A stretch of 64,000 nt of DNA from Alphaproteobacteria bacterium. Lineage in GTDB: Bacteria; Pseudomonadota; Alphaproteobacteria; Rhizobiales; Devosiaceae. This document shows, piece after piece, positions 56,594 to 64,000 of the stretch. The DNA is taken from assembly GCA_018828145.1 (NCBI GenBank), contig JAHJWO010000042.1, positions 124,001 to 188,000 of the forward strand, given 5' to 3'. Position 1 is the stretch's first letter. The number at the start of each line of letters is the position of its first letter. Below the pieces are notes generated by a model. That model was not told where the DNA came from. It was given only the letters and a program-made list of their open reading frames with translations, and made no database searches. Both the position numbers and the translations under genes were made by a program.

Positions 56594-56765
56594 GGGAGCT
56601 TCCTTTCGTTTCGTGGCCTCGTTCAACCCCACAAGGGCGCGCCGTTCAACCCCTTTGTGGTCCAATCCACATGGCCGCGAAGTCGCATACCCGCAATTCC
56701 GTCAAATCGCGCCATTAGCCATTGACCAACGCTCCCCCATGGGCTCAAAGAAGGCACGTTTTCCC

Positions 56766-57332
56766 ATGTTTGCTGGCACCAGATTGCACAACACCCGTCT
56801 CGGCATGACCCTGATCGGCGCGATGTTCGCAAGCTTCGCCTTTTTCGCCACGCCGGCACATGCCGACCTGCGCATCTGCAACGAAACGACCAATCTGGTT
56901 TCCGTGGCCCTGGGCTACCGCGCCGAGCGCGGCTGGATGAGCGAAGGCTGGTGGCAGACGCCGCCCGGCGATTGCCGCGTCCTCTACCAGGGCGACCTCG
57001 AACGGCGCTTCTATTACATCTTCGCCGTAGACGATATTGGCGGCGGCGCGTGGGATGGTTCGGTATTCATGTGCACGCGTGACGAAACCTTCACAATATT
57101 CGGGGTTGAGGATTGCCTCGCACGGGGCTATGAGCGCACCGGTTTCTTTGAAATCGATACCCAGAACCGCACTGACTGGACGCTACAACTGACCGAGAAC
57201 ACCGCCGGCCCCGCTATAGTGGGTCCGGAAGGCGGCGAAGACCTCGAAGACCCCGCATTCCTTGTCGATCCCGACGACGTCACAGACGCACCGCAGGACG
57301 ACATAAATACGCAAGAAACGGACACGCAATGA
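56766..57332 (+). CDS. DUF1036 secreted protein
   Basis: About 188 residues from ATG 56766 (56739 is an alternative). A signal peptide ends ATPAHAD, followed by the DUF1036 domain ADLRICNETTNLVSVALGYR, WMSEGWWQTPPGDCRVLYQG, and FMCTRDETFTIFGVEDC with four conserved cysteines. The C-terminal tail is acidic (PEGGEDLEDPAFLVDPDDV). Function unknown; the protein is exported. Its stop overlaps the pyruvate kinase start (ATGA), so the two are co-translated, an arrangement also seen in related bacteria. Confidence 0.88.
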   Translation: MFAGTRLHNTRLGMTLIGAMFASFAFFATPAHADLRICNETTNLVSVALGYRAERGWMSEGWWQTPPGDCRVLYQGDLERRFYYIFAVDDIGGGAWDGSVFMCTRDETFTIFGVEDCLARGYERTGFFEIDTQNRTDWTLQLTENTAGPAIVGPEGGEDLEDPAFLVDPDDVTDAPQDDINTQETDTQ

Positions 57333-58768
57333 GACGCATGAGACGCGCGAAGATCGTCGCCACCCTCGGGCCTGCAAGCCACGAGGAAAAGATGATCGAG
57401 GAACTGGCAAAGGCCGGCGCGGACGTGTTCCGCATCAACATGAGCCATGCCAGCCACGACGTACTCCGCCAGACCGTTGAGCGCATTCGCAACGTCGAAA
57501 AGCGCCTCAACCACCCGCTCGGCATCCTGGTCGACCTGCAGGGTCCCAAGCTGCGCGTCTGGAAATTCGCCAGCGGCGCCGTCAACCTGGTCGCCGGGCA
57601 GAAGTTTACCCTCGACAGCCACAATGACGACAACGGCAATGCCGAGCGCGTCTACTTGCCCCATCCCGAAATCATCGAAAGCGTGTCGGTCGGCGATCGC
57701 CTGCTGCTCGACGACGGCAAGATCGCGCTCAAGGCCACCAAGGTGGGCAATGGCGCCATCGAGACCGAAGTGATCTATGGCGGCAAGCTCTCCGACAAGA
57801 AGGGCGTCTCCCTGCCCGATACGCTGCTGCCCACCGGCGCGCTGACGGAAAAGGACCATGCCGACCTGCTCGCCGGCCTTGCCGCCGATGCCGACTGGAT
57901 CGCCCTCTCCTTCGTGCAGCGCCCCGAAGACATCATCGACGTCCGCAAGATCGTGCAGGGTCGCGCCGGCGTCATGGCCAAGATCGAAAAGCCGCAGGCC
58001 ATCGATCGGCTCGAAGAGATCATCAAGCTGTGCGACGCCATCATGGTGGCGCGTGGCGATCTCGGCGTCGAGCTCCCGCTCGAAACCGTGCCGGGCCTGC
58101 AGAAGCGCATGATCCGCATGGCTCGCCGCTACGGCAAGCCGGTGGTCGTCGCCACCCAGATGCTCGAATCCATGATCACCGCCCCGGTGCCGACCCGCGC
58201 CGAAGTCTCGGACGTGTCGATCGCCGTGTTCGAGGGCGCCGATGCCATCATGCTGTCCGCCGAGTCCGCCTCCGGCCAGTACCCGGTCGAGGCTGTTGCC
58301 ACCATGAACAAGGTGGCCGTGGCCGTCGAGAGCGATGCCAATTATCGCGGCATCATCCGCGCCGCCCAGACCGAGCCGGAGGCCACCGCCGCCGACGCCA
58401 TCTCGGCCGCGACCCGTCAGGTCGCCGAGACCCTCGATCTGGCGGCCATCGTCACCTACACCGCCTCGGGCTCCACCGGCATCCGCGCCGCCCGCGAGCG
58501 GCCGAGCAAGCCCATCATCGTGCTCTCGCCCAATATGCGAACCATCCGCCGCATGTCGGTGGTCTGGGGCGTCCATTGCGTGCAGACCGAGGACGCCGTC
58601 TCGCTCGAGGACATGGTCGATCGCGCCTGCGTCATCGCCTATCAGGAGGGCTTTGCCCGCCCTGGCGACCGCATCGCCATCACCGCGGGCATTCCCCTGG
58701 GCACGCCCGGCGCCACCAACATGCTCCGCATCGCCTTCGTCCGCCAGGACGGCGCCGGATCAAGCTGA
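57329..58768 (+). CDS. pyk: Pyruvate kinase
   Basis: A 479-residue pyruvate kinase. Glycolytic motifs: KIVATLGPASHEEKMI, VFRINMSHASH, ILVDLQGPKLRVWKFA, the active-site IEKPQAIDRLEEIIKLCDAIMVARGDLGVELP and ATQMLESMITAPVPTRAEVSDV (listed as blocks), with the C-terminal domain holding VTYTASGSTGIRAARERPSKPI. It makes ATP and pyruvate from PEP. Its start overlaps DUF1036, and a strong bidirectional terminator lies about 105 bases downstream. Confidence 0.96.
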   Translation: MRRMRRAKIVATLGPASHEEKMIEELAKAGADVFRINMSHASHDVLRQTVERIRNVEKRLNHPLGILVDLQGPKLRVWKFASGAVNLVAGQKFTLDSHNDDNGNAERVYLPHPEIIESVSVGDRLLLDDGKIALKATKVGNGAIETEVIYGGKLSDKKGVSLPDTLLPTGALTEKDHADLLAGLAADADWIALSFVQRPEDIIDVRKIVQGRAGVMAKIEKPQAIDRLEEIIKLCDAIMVARGDLGVELPLETVPGLQKRMIRMARRYGKPVVVATQMLESMITAPVPTRAEVSDVSIAVFEGADAIMLSAESASGQYPVEAVATMNKVAVAVESDANYRGIIRAAQTEPEATAADAISAATRQVAETLDLAAIVTYTASGSTGIRAARERPSKPIIVLSPNMRTIRRMSVVWGVHCVQTEDAVSLEDMVDRACVIAYQEGFARPGDRIAITAGIPLGTPGATNMLRIAFVRQDGAGSS

Positions 58769-58873
58769 CTTCGAGCCGGCCGCACCGCGGCAAAATCGCT
58801 CCGGTGGAGCGATTTTAGGCGAGAAGGCCTTGAGGCCTGTGGCCGAATGGCCCGAACGCACAAAACACAAAAC

Positions 58874-58909
58874 ACAAAAAGGCCCGGCATCATTGCCGGG
58901 CCTTTTTGT
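58874..58909. terminator. Strong bidirectional Rho-independent terminator after pyk
   Basis: A perfect 16-base stem (arms contain AAAAAGGCCCGGCA and TGCCGGGCCTTTTT) with loop TCAT, T-run on both sides. It separates pyk from the convergent outer-membrane protein gene and can stop both transcripts. Confidence 0.9.
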
Positions 58910-58923
58910 TCCTCGCTGCAATC

Positions 58924-59607
58924 TCAGAAGCGGAAGTTCACGCCCACTTTGACGGCATGCACGATGGGCGACACGGTAGAGCTGCCCGTAGCGATCGTGC
59001 CCGCCGGCGCCGTGCGGCTGCCCAGGTTGTAGTAGCCATACTCTGCCTTGACCGACATGGCATCGGACACGGCGATCTCGACGCCGGCGCCGGCCGTCCA
59101 GCCGATGAAGGTGTCGCTGAACTGGTTGGTCAGGCCGGGGAAGTCCGGGGTGATGGTGCCACGCCCGCCGCCGGCCGCAAGGCCGCCAGTGGCAAACAGC
59201 AGCACACTGTCCATGGCATAGCCGACCCGGCCGCGCAGGCTGCCCAACCAGTCCACATTGGCGTTGCAGCTATAGGTCGGCGCCGCGGTGCAGGTCGTCG
59301 ACCCGGCCATGCCCGACCACAATATGTCGCCCTCAAGACCCAGCACGAAGGCGTCATACTGGACATTTCCGCCCAGCGTCACGCCCAGCAACCCGCCATT
59401 GAGCGGCGTATCGGTGATCGAGCCGGAGACGTCACCCACAGAGCGGGCCGTGCCGCTGCCATAGCCACCCGCCAGACCGGCATAGAAACCGCTCCAGTCG
59501 AAACCGGCATCGGTATAGGCAATCGGTTCATCGATAATCAGGTCGGCAGCAGCCACCGGTGCTGCAAATGCGGCAAACGCCGCGGCCGTCAGGACAAATT
59601 TACTCAA
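58924..59607 (-). CDS. Outer-membrane beta-barrel protein (Omp25/31 type)
   Basis: About 227 residues with a signal peptide (SKFVLTAAAFAAFAAPVAA, cleavage before ADLI). The mature barrel opens FDWSGFYAGLAGGYGSG, has two cysteines (TTCTAAPTYSCNA), and ends in GVNFRF, the terminal aromatic residue typical of outer-membrane proteins. TTG at 59607, preceded by GGGGG at five bases, is the best start; a second TTG lies four codons upstream. It belongs to the Omp25/Omp31 group common in Hyphomicrobiales. Confidence 0.88.
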   Translation of the reverse strand: MSKFVLTAAAFAAFAAPVAAADLIIDEPIAYTDAGFDWSGFYAGLAGGYGSGTARSVGDVSGSITDTPLNGGLLGVTLGGNVQYDAFVLGLEGDILWSGMAGSTTCTAAPTYSCNANVDWLGSLRGRVGYAMDSVLLFATGGLAAGGGRGTITPDFPGLTNQFSDTFIGWTAGAGVEIAVSDAMSVKAEYGYYNLGSRTAPAGTIATGSSTVSPIVHAVKVGVNFRF

Positions 59608-59663
59608 CTGAACCCCCAAACTACTAATGGAGGCATTAGTGTCTTGTTATCCTTAAGAGCCCG

Positions 59664-60077
59664 TTACTTTGCTTCCATTAATGTTTTGAGAACCATTAGG
59701 TCCGCCATGACCCATTCTGCTTCCGAGTCAAACTGCGCATCCGACGCCCCCGGCTGCTGCACGGCGGTATGGGTCAACACCGTGCCATCACCCGCAGGAA
59801 TGAGCCGGGCATAGCCCGCATGGCTAATCTCACCATTCTGCGCCAGCTTGTAGTCCAGCACGAAGAACGGGTTGGGCCGGGTGAAATGCAGCTCCACCCG
59901 CCGCCCTTCGGGCCCGTCGAATGACCATACCAGCAGGCCCGCCCTCGGCTCGTGCCGGCCATTTCGGGCAAAGGTCCACCGCCCCAGATTGGCGGGATCG
60001 GAGAGAAAGTCGTAAACTTCGGCAACCGGCCGCGCAATGTGGACCGTCAGCGTTTGCGCCTTGAGCACGAAATGCAC
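59664..60077 (-). CDS. SRPBCC-fold (START/Bet v1-like) protein
   Basis: A 137-residue SRPBCC-domain protein: LTVHIARPVAEVYDFLSDPANLGRWT starts the helix-grip fold, followed by beta strands (EGRRVELHFTRPNPFFVLDYKL) and a C-terminal long helix (EWVMADLMVLKTLMEA). Such folds bind a small hydrophobic ligand in a cavity. The ATG follows AAAGGTG at a good distance. No partner gene is close, so the ligand is unknown. Confidence 0.85.
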   Translation of the reverse strand: MHFVLKAQTLTVHIARPVAEVYDFLSDPANLGRWTFARNGRHEPRAGLLVWSFDGPEGRRVELHFTRPNPFFVLDYKLAQNGEISHAGYARLIPAGDGTVLTHTAVQQPGASDAQFDSEAEWVMADLMVLKTLMEAK

Positions 60078-60246
60078 CTTTCATGTCAGCGGCCGCTAAT
60101 TCGCGCACGGCAGGTCGCTTATCAAGCGCCCTGGCCGGGGCATTTGGAGCATGGGTTAACGCCGCCATTCCCGCTTCAGGCAAACTGTCACAGCCATGGA
60201 AGGTAACTGGAAACCGGTTATGGGGCCTGGCCGCTGTCCGGAAACA

Positions 60247-60274
60247 GAAAAGGCCCGCTTGCGCGGGCCTTTTC
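60247..60274 (-). terminator. Terminator of rpmJ
   Basis: Perfect 12-base arms GAAAAGGCCCGC and GCGGGCCTTTTC with loop TTGC, 24 bases after the rpmJ stop on the minus strand, with a T-run on the downstream arm. It could also stop transcripts from the other side. Confidence 0.85.
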
Positions 60275-60298
60275 AATCATGACGTCGGTGAGCGTGGC

Positions 60299-60424
60299 TC
60301 AGCCCTGGCGGGCCTTGTAGCGCTTGTCCACCTTGTTGATGATGTAAACCCGGCCGCGACGGCGGACGAGCTTGTTCGCGCGGTGGCGAGTCATCAGCGC
60401 CTTCAGCGAGTTGCGGATCTTCAT
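60299..60424 (-). CDS. rpmJ: 50S ribosomal protein L36, cysteine-free (YkgO-like) type
   Basis: A 41-residue L36: [20 protein letters not shown], then basic [21 protein letters not shown]. The zinc-binding cysteines of classic L36 are absent, as in the zinc-independent form that is usual in alphaproteobacteria. A GAGGAT ribosome site lies about seven bases before ATG. A strong promoter and terminator show it is transcribed alone. Confidence 0.93.
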   Translation of the reverse strand: MKIRNSLKALMTRHRANKLVRRRGRVYIINKVDKRYKARQG

Positions 60425-60497
60425 CGGTCTATCCTCAGGTCAAACAAAAGAGGCGCCCAAGAGATTTCTCTAAGCGCCGCCCGGAAACTTGGGGGCA

Positions 60498-60526
60498 TAC
60501 ATAGGGAAAACACTTTGGCCTGTCAA
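60498..60526 (-). promoter_or_regulatory. rpmJ promoter
   Basis: On the minus strand a consensus TTGACA (60521-60526), a 17-base spacer and TATGTA (60498-60503) lie about 75 bases before the rpmJ start. A good sigma-70-type match for a constitutive ribosomal gene. Confidence 0.7.
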
Positions 60527-60656
60527 CGCGCAACACCCATGGAATTTGCCCTTCCACCGCGCTTTTCCGCACCACCTTTGCGGCGCGGCAATTAACGCGT
60601 CATACGCAAAGCTGCGCTACTATATGCCTTCGTCAGCAGCATACAGGCGGAATACG

Positions 60657-61163
60657 ATGGCGAACGAAGAAATCACCAAGCACGGCGTTCTGGTCGCCGA
60701 TCATTCCCCCCATATGGCCGCGCTGATTTCGGTCATGCTGCGCAGCTTGGGCCGGCGGGACATCCGCGAAGCCTATGACGCCAGCAAGGCCATGATCGAG
60801 CTGCGGCGCCGCATTTTCGATGTCCTCATCATCGATGACGATCTGCAGGGCATGGATGGCGTGGTCTTCACCAAGAAGCTGCGCGCCTGCGTCGACTGCC
60901 AGAATCGCTACATTCCGATCATCATGATGAGCGCCGCCCCTGACGCCAAGCGCATTGCCGACGCGCGCGACGCCGGTGTCACCGAATTCCTGCGCAAGCC
61001 TTTCGCGGCCAACCACCTGCAGACCCGCCTCACCAGCATCGAGACCCATCCGCGCACCTTCATCGAGGCGGCAAAGTACAAGGGCCCCGATCGCCGCCGC
61101 AAGATCGTGGAAATCGGCGATCACGAACGCCGCGCCGCCGCCGACGTCCCCAAGGCGGGATAG
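60657..61163 (+). CDS. Single-domain response regulator with C-terminal GPDRRR motif
   Basis: A 168-residue receiver-only protein. The acidic pocket begins VLVADHSPHM, the phosphorylated Asp is in LIIDDDLQGMDG, the conserved Lys in FLRKPFAANHL. No DNA-binding or catalytic output domain follows; instead residues about 131-150 carry AAKYKGPDRRRKI, a motif seen in several alphaproteobacterial signalling proteins. It may act by protein contact. The likely kinase is encoded elsewhere. Divergent from rpmJ. Confidence 0.9.
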   Translation: MANEEITKHGVLVADHSPHMAALISVMLRSLGRRDIREAYDASKAMIELRRRIFDVLIIDDDLQGMDGVVFTKKLRACVDCQNRYIPIIMMSAAPDAKRIADARDAGVTEFLRKPFAANHLQTRLTSIETHPRTFIEAAKYKGPDRRRKIVEIGDHERRAAADVPKAG

Positions 61164-61209
61164 GAACTGCAGCGGCCTCCCCATCAGGGGATGGTTGGTG
61201 CAGGGGGCT

Positions 61210-62229
61210 TCAGGCCCCCAGCACAGCTTCGACCGGTACCTCGATCTCACGCCAGCGATGGCAGGCGACCAGCCGGTCGTCTTCGATCCGTTCCAGCGGC
61301 GGTCGCTTTTCGGCACAATAGGGCTTGGCAAAGCGGCAGCGCGTACGGAACGTGCAGCCCGAAGGCGGATTGATCGGCGAGGGTATCTCACCCTTGAGCG
61401 CATCGATATTGCGCAGCCGCGCCAGCTTTGGGTCCGGAATCGGCACCGCCGTCAGCAGCGCCCGCGTATAGGGATGCTTGGGATCCTCATAGATCTCGTC
61501 GCCCGTCGCCAGCTCGACGATCCGCCCCAGATACAGCACCAGGATGCGGTCCGACACATGCCGCACCACGCTCAGATTGTGCGAGATGAAGATCAGCGTC
61601 AGTCCGAACTCGTCCTTGAGCTCGGCCAGGAGGTTGAGGATCTGCGCCTGGATCGACACGTCGAGCGCCGAGACCGGCTCGTCGCAGACGATGAGCTTGG
61701 GCTCGGTGATCAGCGCCCGGGCAATGCCGATGCGCTGCGCCTGGCCGCCCGAAAACTCGTGCGGATAGCGGTTGATCATTTCCGGCAGCAGGCCCACCGC
61801 TTCCATGATCTTGAGCACGCGCGCCCGCCGCTCGTCCTTGTTCAGTTCCGGCCGCAGCGCCCGCAGCGGATCGGCAATGATCTCGCCCACCGTCATGCGC
61901 GGGTTGAGCGAGGCCAGCGGGTCCTGGAAGATGATCTGCAGGTCCTGCCGGCGCATGCGCATCTCTTCGGCCGGCAGCCGCGTCAGGTCCTGCCCCAGCC
62001 ACAGCACCTGTCCCTCATCGGGTGCCAGCAATTGCAGGATGCAGCGGCCCAGCGTGGATTTGCCACAGCCGCTCTCGCCCACGATGCCGAGTGTCTCGCC
62101 CTTGCGGATGGTGAAGTTGATGTCTTCCAGCGCCGTCAGCGTCAGGCGGCGGCTGAACAGACCTCCAGAGATCGAGAAGGTCTTCTTGAGATCCTTGATT
62201 TCCAGCAGGTTGATCGGGGTCTGGTTCAT
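61210..62229 (-). CDS. Oligopeptide-type ABC ATPase (OppF/DppF type)
   Basis: A 339-residue ATPase: Walker [16 protein letters not shown]-loop IIFQDPLASLNPRMTVGE, signature FSGGQAQRIGIARAL, Walker B LIVCDEPVSALD, switch His in ISHNLSVV, and Cys-containing C-terminus CTFRTRCRFAKPYC. Start [13 protein letters not shown] overlaps the OppD stop by one base. It is the last visible gene of an opp operon read leftwards from beyond the right edge. Confidence 0.94.
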   Translation of the reverse strand: MNQTPINLLEIKDLKKTFSISGGLFSRRLTLTALEDINFTIRKGETLGIVGESGCGKSTLGRCILQLLAPDEGQVLWLGQDLTRLPAEEMRMRRQDLQIIFQDPLASLNPRMTVGEIIADPLRALRPELNKDERRARVLKIMEAVGLLPEMINRYPHEFSGGQAQRIGIARALITEPKLIVCDEPVSALDVSIQAQILNLLAELKDEFGLTLIFISHNLSVVRHVSDRILVLYLGRIVELATGDEIYEDPKHPYTRALLTAVPIPDPKLARLRNIDALKGEIPSPINPPSGCTFRTRCRFAKPYCAEKRPPLERIEDDRLVACHRWREIEVPVEAVLGA

Positions 62230-63212
62230 CAGGCGACCTTTCCATAGGCCATCGGGCCTTCGTAGAAGCAGGCCTTTTCCCGGCCATTGCCGGTATCGGT
62301 CAGCGGCGGCCGCTCGACGAGGCACCGGTCGAAGGCAAAGGCGCAGCGCGGATTGAACGAACAGCCCTTGGGCAGGTGCTCAAGGCTGGGCGGCAGGCCC
62401 TGGATCGGGTCGAGCCGCGCCGCGCGCTTGGCAATGTGCGGCGTCGAATGCAGCAGGCCCAGCGTATAGGGGTGGCGCGGATCGTAGAACAGGTCGTCCA
62501 CCGTCCCCTTTTCCACCGCCCGCCCGCCATACATCACCATCATGCGGTCGGCGACGCCTGCCACCACGCCCAGGTCATGCGTGATCAGCACCAGCGAGGT
62601 GCCGAAATCCTCGGTTAGCGTCTTGAACAGATCGAGCATCTGCGCCTGCACCGTCACGTCGAGCGCCGTAGTCGGCTCGTCGGCGATCAGGATCTTGGGT
62701 TGGCACAGCAGCGCCATGGCAATCATGACGCGCTGCCGCATCCCGCCCGAGAGTTCGTGCGGATAGGCATTGGCGCGCTTGACGGGTTCGGGAATGCCCA
62801 CCCGCTCCAGCATTTCGATGGCGGCCATCGTCGCCTTCTGCTGGTCGTAGTCGCGATGCTTGACCAGCACTTCGGCCAGCTGCGTGCGCACCTTGAGCGT
62901 GGGATTGAGGCTCGTCATCGGATCCTGGAAGATCATCGCGATATCCTTGCCGCGATGCGTGTCCAGCTGCCGGGGCGGCATACCAATGAGGTTGATATCC
63001 CCCATCATGGCGCGTCCGCCGGCCCGGCCATTCTTGGCGAGCAGGCCCATGATGGCGAGGAACGCCTGGCTCTTGCCCGAACCCGATTCCCCCACCACGG
63101 CGAGCGTTTCGCCTTCCGAGAGGGTAAAGTTCATCTCACGCACCGCCTGCACTTCGCTCTGGTGCAGCTCGAACGTGACCGACATGTCTTCGACTTTGAG
63201 GACTTGTTTCAT
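62229..63212 (-). CDS. Oligopeptide-type ABC ATPase (OppD/DppD type)
   Basis: A 327-residue ATPase: Walker [17 protein letters not shown]-loop [16 protein letters not shown], signature [15 protein letters not shown], Walker [13 protein letters not shown], switch His in [10 protein letters not shown], and C-terminal [15 protein letters not shown]. It stands directly after the permease gene (stop-start adjacent) and one base overlaps the OppF gene. Confidence 0.94.
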   Translation of the reverse strand: MKQVLKVEDMSVTFELHQSEVQAVREMNFTLSEGETLAVVGESGSGKSQAFLAIMGLLAKNGRAGGRAMMGDINLIGMPPRQLDTHRGKDIAMIFQDPMTSLNPTLKVRTQLAEVLVKHRDYDQQKATMAAIEMLERVGIPEPVKRANAYPHELSGGMRQRVMIAMALLCQPKILIADEPTTALDVTVQAQMLDLFKTLTEDFGTSLVLITHDLGVVAGVADRMMVMYGGRAVEKGTVDDLFYDPRHPYTLGLLHSTPHIAKRAARLDPIQGLPPSLEHLPKGCSFNPRCAFAFDRCLVERPPLTDTGNGREKACFYEGPMAYGKVA

Positions 63213-64000
63213 TTATCGATCCTTGGGGTCGAGGGCGTCGCGCAGCCCGTCCCCGATATAGGTCAGGCACAGCAGCAGGCTCACCAGCACCACGGCCGGC
63301 CCGATCAGCATCCAGGGCAGCGTCTCGGCCACGGGCGAACCGAACGAGATCAGCGTACCCAGCGAGGTCTGCGGCTCCTGCACACCCAGCCCGAGATAGG
63401 AGAGGAAGCTCTCGGTTAGGATGATTTCCGGCACCGTCAGGGTTGCATAGATCACCACCGGCCCGGTCAGGTTGGGCACGATGTGGCGCATGATGATCGT
63501 CCAGGGCTTGGCCCCGCCGGCCTTGGCGGCCTCGACGAATTCGCGTTCCTTGATCGACAGCGTCTGCCCGCGCACGATGCGCGCCATGGTCAGCCATTCC
63601 AGGCACCCGATGCCGACGAACAGCAGCACCGGATTGCGCCCGAAGATCACCACCAGGATGATGACGAACAGGATGTAGGGCAGCGCATACATGATGTCGA
63701 CGAAGCGCATCATCACCGCATCGACCTTGCCGCCGAAATAGCCGGCGACCGCGCCATAGATCACCCCGATGATCACCGAGACCAGCGTGGCGACGCCCGC
63801 CACGATCAGGCTCATCTGCGTGCCCTGCATGATGCGGGCCAGCATGTCGCGGCCGTTCTGGTCGGTACCGGCAAAATGCCCGGCCTCGAAATTGGGCGGC
63901 TTGCGGATATTGCTCCAGTCGATTTCGCCATAGGTCCAGGGCAGCAGGTAGGGGCCCACGAAGGCGAACAGCACGATGGCGGCCACCACGAAGACCGAGA
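63213..64000 (-). CDS. ABC importer permease, OppC/DppC type (5' end outside window)
   Basis: At least 262 residues; the reading frame continues off the right edge. Present are a membrane anchor, the DppC-type block [24 protein letters not shown], four to five membrane segments, and the coupling loop [22 protein letters not shown], ending in [15 protein letters not shown]. It belongs to the oligopeptide-type importer with the two following ATPases; the DppB-type permease and binding protein should lie upstream, outside the window. Confidence 0.93.
   Translation of the reverse strand, partial: SVFVVAAIVLFAFVGPYLLPWTYGEIDWSNIRKPPNFEAGHFAGTDQNGRDMLARIMQGTQMSLIVAGVATLVSVIIGVIYGAVAGYFGGKVDAVMMRFVDIMYALPYILFVIILVVIFGRNPVLLFVGIGCLEWLTMARIVRGQTLSIKEREFVEAAKAGGAKPWTIIMRHIVPNLTGPVVIYATLTVPEIILTESFLSYLGLGVQEPQTSLGTLISFGSPVAETLPWMLIGPAVVLVSLLLCLTYIGDGLRDALDPKDR

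Overview
The window is a continuous, high-GC stretch of alphaproteobacterial chromosome. A GapR (DUF2312) gene beside DUF1036 and pyruvate kinase, an Omp25/31-type outer-membrane protein, a cysteine-free 41-residue L36 protein, and many TRAP, TTT and peptide-type ABC uptake systems all point to the order Hyphomicrobiales. A Devosia-like organism is my best guess; this is inference from gene content, without any database comparison. I saw no rRNA, tRNA, insertion sequence, phage or CRISPR, and no gene-free stretch longer than about 270 bases.

Left part (1-11.5 kb): the start of a carbon-phosphorus lyase operon (phnF-phnG-phnH-phnI-phnJ, reading off the left edge) has a palindrome just before phnF. 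It is followed by a cysteine synthase-type enzyme, an OmpR/histidine-kinase pair, and a divergent RND efflux pump (adaptor plus inner-membrane transporter).

Accessory catabolic part (11.5-45.6 kb): a metal-chelate/siderophore-type ABC importer has a divergent methyltransferase. Next comes a complete quinate/shikimate-to-protocatechuate pathway: TRAP importer, AroQ dehydroquinase, NAD-type quinate/shikimate dehydrogenase and fused QuiC dehydroshikimate dehydratase. It carries a TetR and a GntR regulator, and three copies of one palindrome sit on its three control regions. After that is a six-gene, translationally coupled operon of unknown substrate (GST, CoA-transferase, CMD protein, LigI-like amidohydrolase, crotonase, FadB-type protein). 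A facing operon holds a TTT transporter, an alpha/beta hydrolase, a secreted tannase/feruloyl-esterase-family enzyme and a GntR regulator. Finally, a GntR-controlled operon has a split AtuA-like protein, a five-gene peptide-type ABC importer and a carboxylesterase. Each unit pairs uptake, hydrolysis or activation, and a local regulator, as expected in a bacterium feeding on plant-derived compounds.

Right part (45.6-64 kb): mostly core functions. It holds a small cytochrome c, a TreZ-like trehalohydrolase, an L,D-transpeptidase next to a MepK-like endopeptidase, dxs, an Lrp regulator facing an Asp/Glu racemase, a class II glutamine amidotransferase, gapR, DUF1036, pyk with a strong terminator, an outer-membrane protein, an SRPBCC protein, rpmJ with a good promoter and terminator, a single-domain response regulator, and the end of an oligopeptide ABC operon running off the right edge.
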